A DNA stretch of 64,000 nt from Paenibacillus agricola (lineage in GTDB: Bacteria; Bacillota; Bacilli; Paenibacillales; NBRC-103111). The stretch is taken from assembly GCF_011440305.1 (NCBI RefSeq), contig NZ_JAAOIW010000003.1, positions 671,509 to 735,508 on the forward strand, read 5' to 3'. Each line of letters starts with the position of its first letter. Position 1 is the first letter of the stretch. The notes under the pieces are model-generated. The model searched no databases, was not told the origin of the DNA, and saw nothing but the letters and a program-made list of their open reading frames with translations. The translations under genes and the position numbers were made by a program. This document shows, in pieces, positions 25,636 through 34,561 of this stretch.

Positions 25636-27225
25636 TTAATCGCGTGAAATCGTAACCATTTGCAGCTCTGGGTTCCAGCTCACCTTGGTGCCTAGATTTT
25701 CGGCAATAAAGCGAACGGGCACAAAGGTGGTGCCATCTTTGAGCTCAGCCTCAACTTCAAGCGGCTTGATCATGCCGTTCACTGTAGCTTGCTTGCTGCC
25801 AATGTTCAGGTTGATTACAGCGCCGCTGACAGGATCGGTGATTGTAACCTGCTGAGTCGCTTGGTTCCAGCTAACGTCGGATTCTAGCTGTTCAACGACG
25901 AAGCGAGCCGGAACCATGGTGATACCATTACGAATATAGGGCTTGGTTGAATCATTGTAGCTGCTGCTGGAGTTATCCATCAGTAAATTGATTTCTTTTT
26001 TGGTAATATGCAAATCATTCTTCAATAACTCATACAGCTTCGATTTCGGATCCAGTAAAGCCAAAAATTGAGTCGGCTTATTAAATTCTTTGATTTCAGT
26101 AACCCCTGCGCTTGTATCAATAACATCTACCTTGACCGGTTTGTTAATATTCCAGTTTTGGGCGGTACTAGTCAATTTGATAGATTGCAGCGCCGTTGTA
26201 TTGTCCGCTGGCAGAGTAAACATAACCTCTGTTGTTGCTTTGCGCGGCATCAAGTCGTTATCGATAAACATATCTGTTTTTAATTTCAGCTGATCACTTA
26301 ATAGTACATTCAAAGATTCACCTTGATACGATTCCTTCATTGATTGAACGGTCCCGTCAAAGCTTTCCAAAGCAGACTTCAAATTGCTAGTGATAAACGT
26401 AAAGGCGAACTCAACTGCTAATGTTTTATTGTTTAAATATGGCGCAATTACGTTGCCATAAGGATTAGGTGCATCTGCACTTTCGCTTTCTTTAAGGGAT
26501 TGCTTGATGATAGGAACAAACAAATCATAGATTTGGCCCAACGCATCCTTTAACCCTTTTTCATCCGCTAGCATATTGGTTAAAAACTTTTTGACTAGAC
26601 CGACTAATTCAGTGCCCTTGATTTCAGCATGGACCTTAGTACCACTTACGGTTTCTGTGCCGATGATCTCAGTGCCTTTGGAAGCGGAAATGTTGTTCGG
26701 ATTCGGCGAAATGCCTGTTATATAAGCTCCGAGTGCTGGGTACCATTCATAAACCTTTAGCTGCATTTGCTTGATCACATCCTGCATTTCTGCTGACATG
26801 GCTTGCTGTCCTTGCTGAAACGACCCATTATTAGAAATGACGATTGGTTTTTTGGCACCTTCCACCATGATCGTATAGTTCTGGTCGGCTACTGTCAGCT
26901 GAAAAGGTATCTTGCCTTTATTATATTCGAAAATACCTTTGAGGGAAGCATGTGTATAATCCTGCTGCTTGGCATCGGTAATGGTGAGCTTAACGTTGCT
27001 GAATAGCTCCAACAGCTTTTTGTCATTCTCGACCATAAATGTCGCCAAAGGATTCGGAACTATTTCCAACGAAATGGTTTGACTGCCTTCTGAGGATTTA
27101 ATGCTCAACGAGTTTTGAATGGCTTTGTTCAAATCCAACCCACTAACAGCTTCGCAGCCTGACAGCACAACTAAAGCTACTGCTAATAGTAGGGCAATCC
27201 ATGTTTGCTTTTTCCTGATTTTCAT
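25636..27225 (-). CDS. Lipoprotein with C-terminal copper-amine-oxidase-N-like domains
   Basis: This is a predicted surface lipoprotein of 529 residues. The signal peptide ends in a lipobox, VVLSGC, with Cys24. The central part resembles no family I know (beta-rich, many Thr/Asn). The C-terminal 110 residues hold two repeats of the copper-amine-oxidase N-terminal-like fold (MVPARFVVEQL...VSWNQATQQVTI and FVPVRFIAENLG...VSWNPELQMVTI). Despite its name this domain carries no copper site or oxidase activity; it is a common wall or surface module in Paenibacillus. AAGGAGG precedes the ATG at 27225. It is monocistronic. Confidence 0.82.
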   Translation of the reverse strand: MKIRKKQTWIALLLAVALVVLSGCEAVSGLDLNKAIQNSLSIKSSEGSQTISLEIVPNPLATFMVENDKKLLELFSNVKLTITDAKQQDYTHASLKGIFEYNKGKIPFQLTVADQNYTIMVEGAKKPIVISNNGSFQQGQQAMSAEMQDVIKQMQLKVYEWYPALGAYITGISPNPNNISASKGTEIIGTETVSGTKVHAEIKGTELVGLVKKFLTNMLADEKGLKDALGQIYDLFVPIIKQSLKESESADAPNPYGNVIAPYLNNKTLAVEFAFTFITSNLKSALESFDGTVQSMKESYQGESLNVLLSDQLKLKTDMFIDNDLMPRKATTEVMFTLPADNTTALQSIKLTSTAQNWNINKPVKVDVIDTSAGVTEIKEFNKPTQFLALLDPKSKLYELLKNDLHITKKEINLLMDNSSSSYNDSTKPYIRNGITMVPARFVVEQLESDVSWNQATQQVTITDPVSGAVINLNIGSKQATVNGMIKPLEVEAELKDGTTFVPVRFIAENLGTKVSWNPELQMVTISRD

Positions 27226-27428
27226 TATTTTCCTCCTTAGATTTGTCGCAGAAAGTTTATATGATACCATCTGCTGAAATTCTTTGCCCATGCAAGGCCT
27301 ATTGTTTATATACGACAAACGCAGGTGTAACTCCTTTTTTTAACTATAAACGTCACCCGCTTAACGCATCATCTTGGCTCGGATTTGTTGCTTATGAGTG
27401 AGGTAGCCGGCCAGGGGTCTAGGCAAAC

Positions 27429-27479
27429 CAAAAAACCATGATAGGAGCTGGCATTCTACTGCCTGCTCCTATCATGGTT
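27429..27479 (-). terminator. Terminator after the Gfo/Idh/MocA gene
   Basis: On the minus strand AACCATGATAGGAGC pairs perfectly with GCTCCTATCATGGTT, followed by TTTT. Confidence 0.92.
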
Positions 27480-27509
27480 ATATGAATTAATTATCGCGCC
27501 CAGCTTCTT

Positions 27510-28655
27510 TTACTCCACAGATACCCACTGCCTGCTTTGGCTCGATTTCTCAACGGCCTCCAGTACCATCTGGTTCTGAAGCCCATCGGCAAAGCTCGGC
27601 TGGGGACAACGGCTTGTTGCTATGCCATTAAGGAACTCGCGAATCAAGCCTAAGAAGGTATGCTCATATCCAATGTTATGGCCAGGTGCCCAATATACAT
27701 TGCCATAAGGATGCTCGGATTCCGTACAGGTAATATTGCGGAAGCCCTGCAAGCCCGCCTCGTCATCTTTTAAATATACTTCCAATACATTTAAGCTTTC
27801 CAAATCCCAACGTATGGAGCCCCGCTCCCCGTTGATTTCAAAACGATTCCCATTTCGGTTGCCGCCGGCAAAACGCGTTGCCTCAAACGTACCGATTGCC
27901 CCGTTTTTAAATTTCACGATAAAGGCCGATGCATCATCGACATCCACTTCACCCATCTCTGTTATTTCTTCAGGGGCTTCTTGGTCAGGAAGCGGGCGGG
28001 CACCAATAAAGGTTTCCATCGTACCAACAACTTCAGCAATATCGCCTACCAGGAAACGAGCCAGATCAATCATATGCGAAGCCAGGTCTCCATGCGCCCC
28101 GGAGCCGCTTTGCTCCTTACGCATCCGCCACTCCAGCGGGCTATCCGGATCCATTAACCAATCCTGCAGGTAAAGTCCGCGAAAATGGTAGATACGACCA
28201 AGACGACCCTCACGAATCAGCTTTTTGGCAAATTGCACAGCCGGGGAAAAGCGGTAATTGTGGCATATCATATGCACCTTGCCCGATTTATGGGCAGCTG
28301 CCAGCATTCGTTTGGCATCCTCTACATTAACAGAGAGCGGCTTCTCACATAAAACATGCTTGCCAGCCTCTAACGCTGCAATAGCGATCTCTGCGTGTAA
28401 ATGGTTGGGGGTTACAATATCGATAGCATCGATATCATCCCTTTGGATTAGCTTACGCCAATCGCTTTCATGGGATGCCCAGCCCATTTTTTGAGCCGCC
28501 GTATGAACCCCATCTTCGTCCCGTCCGGAAATTGCCTGCATCACGGGAACGAGCGGTAAATCGAAAAAAAACGGCAAGTCACGGTAAGCATGGCTATGCG
28601 CTTTGCCCATGAATTTATATCCAATCATTCCGATTCGCACTTGTTTATCTCCCAT
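27510..28655 (-). CDS. Gfo/Idh/MocA-family NAD(P)-dependent sugar or inositol dehydrogenase
   Basis: This is an oxidoreductase of 381 residues. The N-terminal Rossmann fold begins RIGMIGYKFMGKAHSHAY, the family motif CEKPLSV is near 95, and the C-terminal domain has the catalytic-type HGDLASHMIDLARFL. The nucleotide motif reads GYKFMG rather than the usual GxGxxG, common in this subgroup. The ATG at 28655 is preferred among three clustered ATGs because GGAAGG is 9 bases upstream. The substrate is probably a sugar, inositol or glucoside, but no pathway neighbours narrow it. Confidence 0.87.
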   Translation of the reverse strand: MGDKQVRIGMIGYKFMGKAHSHAYRDLPFFFDLPLVPVMQAISGRDEDGVHTAAQKMGWASHESDWRKLIQRDDIDAIDIVTPNHLHAEIAIAALEAGKHVLCEKPLSVNVEDAKRMLAAAHKSGKVHMICHNYRFSPAVQFAKKLIREGRLGRIYHFRGLYLQDWLMDPDSPLEWRMRKEQSGSGAHGDLASHMIDLARFLVGDIAEVVGTMETFIGARPLPDQEAPEEITEMGEVDVDDASAFIVKFKNGAIGTFEATRFAGGNRNGNRFEINGERGSIRWDLESLNVLEVYLKDDEAGLQGFRNITCTESEHPYGNVYWAPGHNIGYEHTFLGLIREFLNGIATSRCPQPSFADGLQNQMVLEAVEKSSQSRQWVSVE

Positions 28656-28843
28656 ATCCATCATCCTTCCATTCGGTCTATATCTTCTTGCTATCTCTTA
28701 TTTGTCCATTTTTCACGGTTTTGAAGCAGAAACAGCCCAACTCCATCCCATAGACCTATTAAACGCGACCATTCCATTGTTATTACGTATACCTATGTAT
28801 AGCTTTTCAAATCATGCCTCAGGCTAGAAAGTGGGTGACCCTG

Positions 28844-29278
28844 ATGAACACTCTATTGGCATGGGCTTCCGTCCTTGGTTCAGGTGTGTTGGAGCTATGG
28901 GTGGCGATTCCGCTCGGCTTTACCCTACAGCTCCATCCCGTGACAACAGCTATATTAAGCGCTCTTGGTTCATTGTTAAGTGCTGTAATTATTATCTTTT
29001 TTGGCAGTTCGCTGCGGAATTGGCTGATCCAACGATTCCAACGCAAAAATGGGGGCAAAGACAGCCGCATGAGCCGAATCTGGAACCGCTATGGGATCAT
29101 TGGCCTAGGCTTCCTGTCGCCGCTCCTGACAGGGGCTCCTTTAGGTGCCGCAATCGGGATTTCCTTTAATGCAGAGCCGCGCAAGCTGCTGCTTTGGATG
29201 GCTGTGGGTATCATATTTTGGAGCTGCGTATTAACGATTGCTGCCGCATATGGGTTGATGGCTCTTAAGCTGGCTTAG
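28844..29278 (+). CDS. Small multidrug-export-type membrane protein (COG2426)
   Basis: This hydrophobic protein of 144 residues has about four membrane segments and a cytosolic basic loop (FQRKNGGKDSRMSRIW). The GFLSPLLTGAPLGAAIG and IPLGFTLQLHP segments match the family annotated as small multidrug export proteins, whose transport activity is poorly documented. I chose the ATG at 28844 (GGGTG 6 bases upstream); a frame from 28814 adds ten residues without a site. It is monocistronic and convergent with the flippase-family gene, with a shared terminator. Confidence 0.75.
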   Translation: MNTLLAWASVLGSGVLELWVAIPLGFTLQLHPVTTAILSALGSLLSAVIIIFFGSSLRNWLIQRFQRKNGGKDSRMSRIWNRYGIIGLGFLSPLLTGAPLGAAIGISFNAEPRKLLLWMAVGIIFWSCVLTIAAAYGLMALKLA

Positions 29279-29337
29279 CTTTAGCTGGAAAGCTCCCTTC
29301 ATTTCGTCCGTATTTCTTTTTTTATGCTGATATATGG

Positions 29338-29406
29338 AAAAAATCCGGTTAATTCGAGCACCATTCGCCCAAATAGCGAATAGGACAAGATTTAGCCGGA
29401 TTTTTC
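29338..29406. terminator. Bidirectional terminator between convergent genes
   Basis: AAAAAATCCGGTTAA pairs with TTTAGCCGGATTTTT, with an inner ATTCGC/GCGAAT hairpin; A- and T-runs at the two ends allow use from either strand. Confidence 0.8.
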
Positions 29407-29429
29407 AGTTAACTTTGAGCGGGTTTCTC

Positions 29430-31142
29430 CTAGTTTCCTTTTTTCATAAGCTTAGGCGCCACTCGTCCAAGCAACCTTTGTATAGAACCAGGCATATGCT
29501 GGAGGTCAGCCACGCCCATCGTGCGCGTAACGAACAGTAGTAAAGGATAAGCGGCAGCGGTAACTGTACACAAGATAGCTGCTTGAATAAAAGCATCACC
29601 GCGGGCATGGCCAAATGGCCACACATAGGCATGGACTAAACTGCCCAAGCCCATTCCTACTGCTATAATAACGATTGTTGTTATGGCGAGGCCGAGAAAG
29701 CGGCGTGGACTTAGTAACGTGTACGTAACTTCTTTACGAAGCACAAGCAGGTTGAGCGCTGCCATCACGATAAAGCATAAGCAAGTAGCTGCGATAATGC
29801 CGTAGATGCCAAACCAGGGCGCAAGCGCAAAGCTCGCAACCAGCTTAATGGCGATCCCCACAATCACATGCAACACAAGTGGCCGCATTTTTCCCATCCC
29901 CATCAATACAGCACCCGATGTTTGCATCACAATCTGGAAAATCGAGCTAATCGTCAGTACAATAATAATGGGAGCGGCGAAAGTCTCGACAATGGCCGAG
30001 CCTTTTATATTACCAAAAATAAAACCGTTCAAGGGTCCGGCAGCCAAACAAATGACCAGCACCATCGGTAAGCCGCTTAGTATAGAAAGCTGCAGCACTT
30101 TGCCTGTCTGCTGCCCAACCTCCACCATATCTTTTTTGGAATAGGCTGAGGAAATAATCGGCACTACCGATTGGCTAAGGGCAATCGCCAATATAATTGG
30201 GATACCTGCTAATGACTGTGCCCGTCCAACAAGCACCCCAAGAATTTCTTGGGCACTTGCTTCACCAACCTGATCCCTCAACAGCAGCGTGACAATGGAT
30301 GAATCAATCGTATATACCAAGGTAACCGTCAAGGAAAAAATAACGATGGGAATCGACAGCTTAAACAGCTGGGCATAGATCGATTTGAAAGAAAGCGAGC
30401 TTTGATCGACCCGATCCACCATTTGTTTGCCAATAGCACCACTTGAACTAGCTGAACCCGTTGAACTTGAGCCACTGCTACTGCCAGCAGCTACTCCTTC
30501 CGCACGATCGCCGCGGCGCAGCTTCAGTGCGTAATAGATCATGACCGCAATGGCAGCCACACTGCCAACAACGCCGCCGAAGGAAGCACCGGCTACAGCC
30601 CAATCCAGGCTAAAGCTAAGCAGCATATAGGCAAGCGCTACCGAAGCGGCAACGCGGAAGATTTGCTCCACAATTTGTGAGATGCCGTTAGGCATCATCA
30701 TCTGCCGCCCTTGGAAGTAGCCGCGCATAATCGCGATTAGCGGGAACAACAGCAGCGCCGGTGCCAAGGTTCGGATGGGCAACGCCGCCTGTGGATTTAA
30801 CGTGATATTGGCATAATAAGGGGCAATGATATATAAAAATAGCGTCATGATGGCACCCGCACCCACAGCAAACCATAGAGCAGCACGGTAAATACGTGCA
30901 GCCTCTGCATAAAACCCGAGCTCCCTGCGCTCAGAAATCATTTTGCTAAGGGCACTGGGAATGCCCGCAGTAGCTACAACCAATAACATGGAATAGAGGT
31001 TAAAGGCGATCCCGTAACTTGCCATCCCAATGTCACCTAATAAAGCAATAAGCGGAACTCTTTGGACAACCCCAAGCGCCCGAGCGACCAATGCCGCCAT
31101 CGTTAAAATCAGGGTTCCCTTCACTAATGAATCCTTGGCCAC
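29430..31142 (-). CDS. MurJ/SpoVB-type MOP flippase (polysaccharide biosynthesis family)
   Basis: This membrane protein of 570 residues has about 14 helices and belongs to the MOP superfamily. It resembles B. subtilis YtgP (MurJ) and SpoVB from its start (VKGTLILTMAALVARALG) and the GIPSALSKMISE segment, so lipid II or another undecaprenyl-linked glycan is the likely substrate. A Ser/Gly-rich insertion (SSSGSSSTGSASSSG, about 225-240) sits in a cytosolic loop. It starts with GTG; AGAAGGG is 6 bases upstream. It is the last gene of a probable operon after DUF456, HAD and asnB. Confidence 0.85.
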   Translation of the reverse strand: MAKDSLVKGTLILTMAALVARALGVVQRVPLIALLGDIGMASYGIAFNLYSMLLVVATAGIPSALSKMISERRELGFYAEAARIYRAALWFAVGAGAIMTLFLYIIAPYYANITLNPQAALPIRTLAPALLLFPLIAIMRGYFQGRQMMMPNGISQIVEQIFRVAASVALAYMLLSFSLDWAVAGASFGGVVGSVAAIAVMIYYALKLRRGDRAEGVAAGSSSGSSSTGSASSSGAIGKQMVDRVDQSSLSFKSIYAQLFKLSIPIVIFSLTVTLVYTIDSSIVTLLLRDQVGEASAQEILGVLVGRAQSLAGIPIILAIALSQSVVPIISSAYSKKDMVEVGQQTGKVLQLSILSGLPMVLVICLAAGPLNGFIFGNIKGSAIVETFAAPIIIVLTISSIFQIVMQTSGAVLMGMGKMRPLVLHVIVGIAIKLVASFALAPWFGIYGIIAATCLCFIVMAALNLLVLRKEVTYTLLSPRRFLGLAITTIVIIAVGMGLGSLVHAYVWPFGHARGDAFIQAAILCTVTAAAYPLLLFVTRTMGVADLQHMPGSIQRLLGRVAPKLMKKGN

Positions 31143-31207
31143 AACTGTCCCTTCTCCCTACCCAATTGCCTGGGATCCTTAGATGCCAAGCATTTTCATT
31201 CTTGTGC

Positions 31208-31687
31208 TTACAGCACCCAAACCAAAAAGAGAATAACCATCAACAGCTGAAGCACCAATTTGACGGCGACGCTGGAGAGTAGCCCTACTAGAGCTCCAAG
31301 ACCGACGCTAAGCGACTTTTTGAATTCGGTACCTATGATCAACTCGGCAATAACTGCACCCAGGAAAGGGCCGAGTAGTAGTCCAGCTACCGGAATAACG
31401 AACGGTCCTGCGATCAGCCCAATTGTACTGCCAATCATCGACGCCCGGGAGCCCCCAAACTTTTTCACCCCTAAGGCTCCTACCGCATAATCGGCGACAA
31501 TCAGGGCGATAAAAATCGTCGTCTGAATTACCCAAAACCAAACACCCAAAGGCTCGAAGCTAACCATCCAGCCATATACAAAAAACGCTGCATAAATTGC
31601 AACTGCTCCAGGAAAAATCGGATACACGGCTCCTATCATACCGACTATAAATAAAACAATAACGATAATCCAAGCGGTGATTAACAT
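31208..31687 (-). CDS. DUF456-family membrane protein
   Basis: This membrane protein of 159 residues has about five helices and several glycine-rich segments (GSTIGLIAGPFVIPVAG, LLGPFLGAVIAELIIG), the hallmark of DUF456 (B. subtilis YqgC-like). Its function is unknown; glycine-zipper packing suggests oligomerisation. AGGAGG lies upstream of the ATG, directly behind a box-plus-hairpin element also found before ureF, urtC and urtD. It is between the HAD gene and the flippase gene on the same strand. Confidence 0.85.
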   Translation of the reverse strand: MLITAWIIVIVLFIVGMIGAVYPIFPGAVAIYAAFFVYGWMVSFEPLGVWFWVIQTTIFIALIVADYAVGALGVKKFGGSRASMIGSTIGLIAGPFVIPVAGLLLGPFLGAVIAELIIGTEFKKSLSVGLGALVGLLSSVAVKLVLQLLMVILFLVWVL

Positions 31688-31701
31688 GGGGCGCCCTCCT
31701 A

Positions 31702-31775
31702 CAAGTTTTCTGATAGAAAACTACATCGTAAGCATAAATCGAGTTTGGCTTTAGCAAAAGCTACTTCGTAAGCTA
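31702..31775 (-). repeat. Intercistronic box-hairpin element, copy A (double)
   Basis: Read on the minus strand it holds two units. The first is GCTTACGAAG with an AGCTTT/AAAGC hairpin, overlapping the HAD stop codon. The second is ATGCTTACGATG followed by AGTTTTC TATCA GAAAACT. The second hairpin is directly followed by TGTAGGAGG, the ribosome site of the DUF456 gene. Confidence 0.75.
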
Positions 31776-32516
31776 CGATAAAATATACGTTTCGATAATT
31801 TTCGCGACGCCATGCTCTTCATTCGTTACTGTGACCACATCAGCCAACGCTTTTACCTCGTCTTGTGCATTACCCATTGCGACACCCAAGCCAGCCTCAC
31901 GAATCATCGAGATATCATTTAAGCTGTCTCCCATCGCGATCACCTGCGACATATCAAAGCCAAACATTTCGCATACTTGGCGGACGCCACTGGCTTTGTT
32001 TATCCCTTTAGGATTTAACTCCAAATTTAGCGGATGTGAATTGGTGATCTCCAGTAAATCCCATGCCTCAAGCTTAGCCCGTATAGCCGAAAGGATCGAT
32101 TCATCTTCATAATAGTAGCCGAATTTGAGCCATTGATGGGCATCTATAGCTTCCACCCAGCGTTCCTTGTTGTAAATCTCGCCAACTGCATAAGCCCAGA
32201 ACCAGGTATCATACTCCACAGCAATAGCATGCAAATCGCTCATGATCGCCGGATCTAGCAGGATGCGGCTATGCAGCTTGCCCGGTGCTGCCCATACCTC
32301 GCTGCCGTTTACGGTAATAATCGGCGCTTCCAGCTTGAGCTCCTCAATATAGGCTTGCACATTTTGAATCCCACGTCCTGTGGCGAACATTACCTTAACT
32401 CCAGCCCGTTCAGCAGCGATAATCGCAGCACGATTTTCCTTGGAGACGGTTTTATCGTCTGTCAGGAACGTTCCGTCCATATCCAAAGCTAGCAGCTTGT
32501 AATCTCCTTTTCCCAT
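31773..32516 (-). CDS. Cof-type HAD phosphatase
   Basis: This is a HAD-superfamily phosphatase of the Cof/YidA type (247 residues). Motif I is LLALDMDGTFL (Asp nucleophile near 12), motif II includes FATGRG, motif III is the lysine in LNPKGINKASG and motif IV is MGDSLNDISM. The cap is type C2. Such enzymes usually act on sugar phosphates, flavin or pyridoxal phosphates. The ATG has AGGGG 9 bases upstream, overlapping the asnB 3' region. It is 16 bases downstream of asnB in the same operon. Confidence 0.9.
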   Translation of the reverse strand: MGKGDYKLLALDMDGTFLTDDKTVSKENRAAIIAAERAGVKVMFATGRGIQNVQAYIEELKLEAPIITVNGSEVWAAPGKLHSRILLDPAIMSDLHAIAVEYDTWFWAYAVGEIYNKERWVEAIDAHQWLKFGYYYEDESILSAIRAKLEAWDLLEITNSHPLNLELNPKGINKASGVRQVCEMFGFDMSQVIAMGDSLNDISMIREAGLGVAMGNAQDEVKALADVVTVTNEEHGVAKIIETYILS

Positions 32517-32532
32517 CCGTTACATCCCCTCT

Positions 32533-34410
32533 CTAGAGTGCCTTGGCAAAAGACGGTTTCGGTAAATCCTCCATATAAGTAACATGCCATAAAGCAAACA
32601 TATAAATGGTCCACAAACGTCTAGCATAGTCGCCTTGCCCGCTTTGGTGCTTGCTCACCATTTGGCGAACAGTCCCAATGTTAACGTAATCCTCAATGCC
32701 GCTGGCTTCAATCTGCTCCAGCATCACCTTGCCTTGGTTGCCTTTCAACCAATCCCGCAGGGGAACCGGAAAACCCAGCTTAGGGCGGTTAAGGATAAAA
32801 TCCGGGATAATCCCTTCCATCGCTTTACGGAAAATATATTTGGTTGTTCCATGGGATACGCGGTAATGGGCAGGTATTCGGCGGGCGACCTCATAAAGCT
32901 CCACATCGAGAAAAGGAACACGAAGCTCCAAGGAATGCGCCATCGTCATTTTGTCCGCCTTCATCAGAATATCTCCAGGCAGCCAAAGGTTCATATCGAT
33001 ATATTGCATCCGTGTGATTGGATCCTGATGTTTGGTTTTATTATAATACTGTTCAGCGATTTGCCAAGGATTGCGATAGCTGCGCAGCATATCTTGGTCG
33101 ATACGCACGACCTCCGATTTCATATCTTCGGTGAAGATTTTGGCATTGCCGAGAAATCTCTGCTCCAGCGGCGTCGTACCCCGAAGCAGGTAATTCCTGC
33201 CGTATAAACCATGAGGCAGCATTCTGGCAACGGCATGCAGCATTCGCTTTAGCCCCATAGGCAGGCTATCAAGCCCCTTTAACGACAGCGGCTCATTATA
33301 AATCCGGTAGCCGCCGAATAGCTCGTCCGCTCCTTCTCCAGATAACACCACCGTAACATGCTCTCTTGCCATCTGGGCAACGTGGTACAAAGCGATGGCT
33401 GACGGATCTGCCACGGGCTCATCCTGATGCCATACCGCTTTGGGCAGCACATTGAAGAAATCCTGCTGCGAAATAATTTTCGAATAATGCTCGGTATCCA
33501 ACGCATTTGCGGTTTGGCGGGCAATATCGGTCTCATTATTGGCACCCTCGAAACCAACGGAAAACGTACGTATTGGCTCAATATTACGCATATGCGTAGC
33601 TATTGCCGTAGAATCAATACCGCTGGATAAAAAGCAGCCACGCTCTACATCGCTCTGCATATGATGGATCACAGAATCCTTTACGCCTTCACGAATTCGT
33701 TCCACATATTCTTCAAATGGCCGTTCCTCCGGCTCGAACATTGGATCCCAATAGCGGCGGATCTGCATCTCTCCGTCAAAGCTAATCGTTATGTAGTGCC
33801 CTGGCGGCAGCTTCTGAATGTTGCGAAACATCGTATCCGGCTCAGGCACGTATTGAAAGGTCAAGTAATTCAACAGGCTTTCTGTATGTATGGTGCGCTC
33901 CATACCTTCTGCAGCCAGCAAGCTTTTTATTTCAGAGCCAAACAAAAACTGTCTATTATTTTTATAATAATAAAAAGGCTTGATGCCAAAATGGTCACGT
34001 GCTCCAAAAAGCCGCTTTTTCCTGCGGTCCCATATGACGAATCCAAACATGCCACGAAGATGCTTTAAGCACTCCTCACCATATTCCTCATAGAGATGGA
34101 CAATGACCTCGGTATCGCTATGCGTTTTAAATACATGCCCCTTCTCTTGAAGCGAGGTACGCAAATATTTATAATTATAAATTTCTCCATTAAATACGAT
34201 CCAGACCGTATCATCCTCATTCGCTAATGGCTGATGGCCTTCTTTAAGGTCGATAACGGATAACCTGCGAAAGCCTAAGCCGATACGGTTCTCGCCCCAA
34301 AACCCAAAATCATTAGGACCTCGGTGTATGATGCAATCCGTCATGCTTTTAAGCATCGCTTGCGAGGGTTCCCTATCTTCAAAATACATCGCTCCGGTGA
34401 TACCGCACAT
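32533..34410 (-). CDS. asnB: Asparagine synthase, glutamine-hydrolysing (AsnB/AsnO type)
   Basis: This makes asparagine from aspartate, ATP and glutamine, or amidates cell-wall residues in some paralogues (625 residues). The N-terminal Ntn glutaminase begins with the nucleophile Cys2 (MCGITGAMYF) and has RGPNDFGFW and NGEIYNY. The synthetase domain has the ATP-pyrophosphatase motif LSSGIDST near 255 and GEGADELFGGYRIYNEPLS. Overall it follows B. subtilis AsnO (YisO), a paralogue linked to sporulation. GAGGGGG precedes the ATG. The HAD, DUF456 and flippase genes follow closely, suggesting an envelope-related operon. Confidence 0.92.
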   Translation of the reverse strand: MCGITGAMYFEDREPSQAMLKSMTDCIIHRGPNDFGFWGENRIGLGFRRLSVIDLKEGHQPLANEDDTVWIVFNGEIYNYKYLRTSLQEKGHVFKTHSDTEVIVHLYEEYGEECLKHLRGMFGFVIWDRRKKRLFGARDHFGIKPFYYYKNNRQFLFGSEIKSLLAAEGMERTIHTESLLNYLTFQYVPEPDTMFRNIQKLPPGHYITISFDGEMQIRRYWDPMFEPEERPFEEYVERIREGVKDSVIHHMQSDVERGCFLSSGIDSTAIATHMRNIEPIRTFSVGFEGANNETDIARQTANALDTEHYSKIISQQDFFNVLPKAVWHQDEPVADPSAIALYHVAQMAREHVTVVLSGEGADELFGGYRIYNEPLSLKGLDSLPMGLKRMLHAVARMLPHGLYGRNYLLRGTTPLEQRFLGNAKIFTEDMKSEVVRIDQDMLRSYRNPWQIAEQYYNKTKHQDPITRMQYIDMNLWLPGDILMKADKMTMAHSLELRVPFLDVELYEVARRIPAHYRVSHGTTKYIFRKAMEGIIPDFILNRPKLGFPVPLRDWLKGNQGKVMLEQIEASGIEDYVNIGTVRQMVSKHQSGQGDYARRLWTIYMFALWHVTYMEDLPKPSFAKAL

Positions 34411-34512
34411 AACTAAAATTCCCCCTCATAAGCATCTAGATGTTGAACCTAGTTCAATGCTATAGTATACCACAAATACGATAGCTATGTTTAATTTTAT
34501 AGGCCCTTCATG

Positions 34513-34542
34513 CAAAAAGCACCTGTCCATTAGGACAGGCGC
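34513..34542 (-). terminator. Terminator after the penicillin-binding protein gene
   Basis: On the minus strand GCGCCTGTCC pairs with GGACAGGTGC around TAAT, followed by TTTTT. Confidence 0.88.
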
Positions 34543-34561
34543 CTGGTCAGTCTCTAGCCAG

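Noticed and set aside
32635..33207. 190-residue plus-strand open frame opposite asnB
   Set aside because: It lies entirely inside a well-conserved asparagine synthase gene and has no ribosome site or recognisable product.
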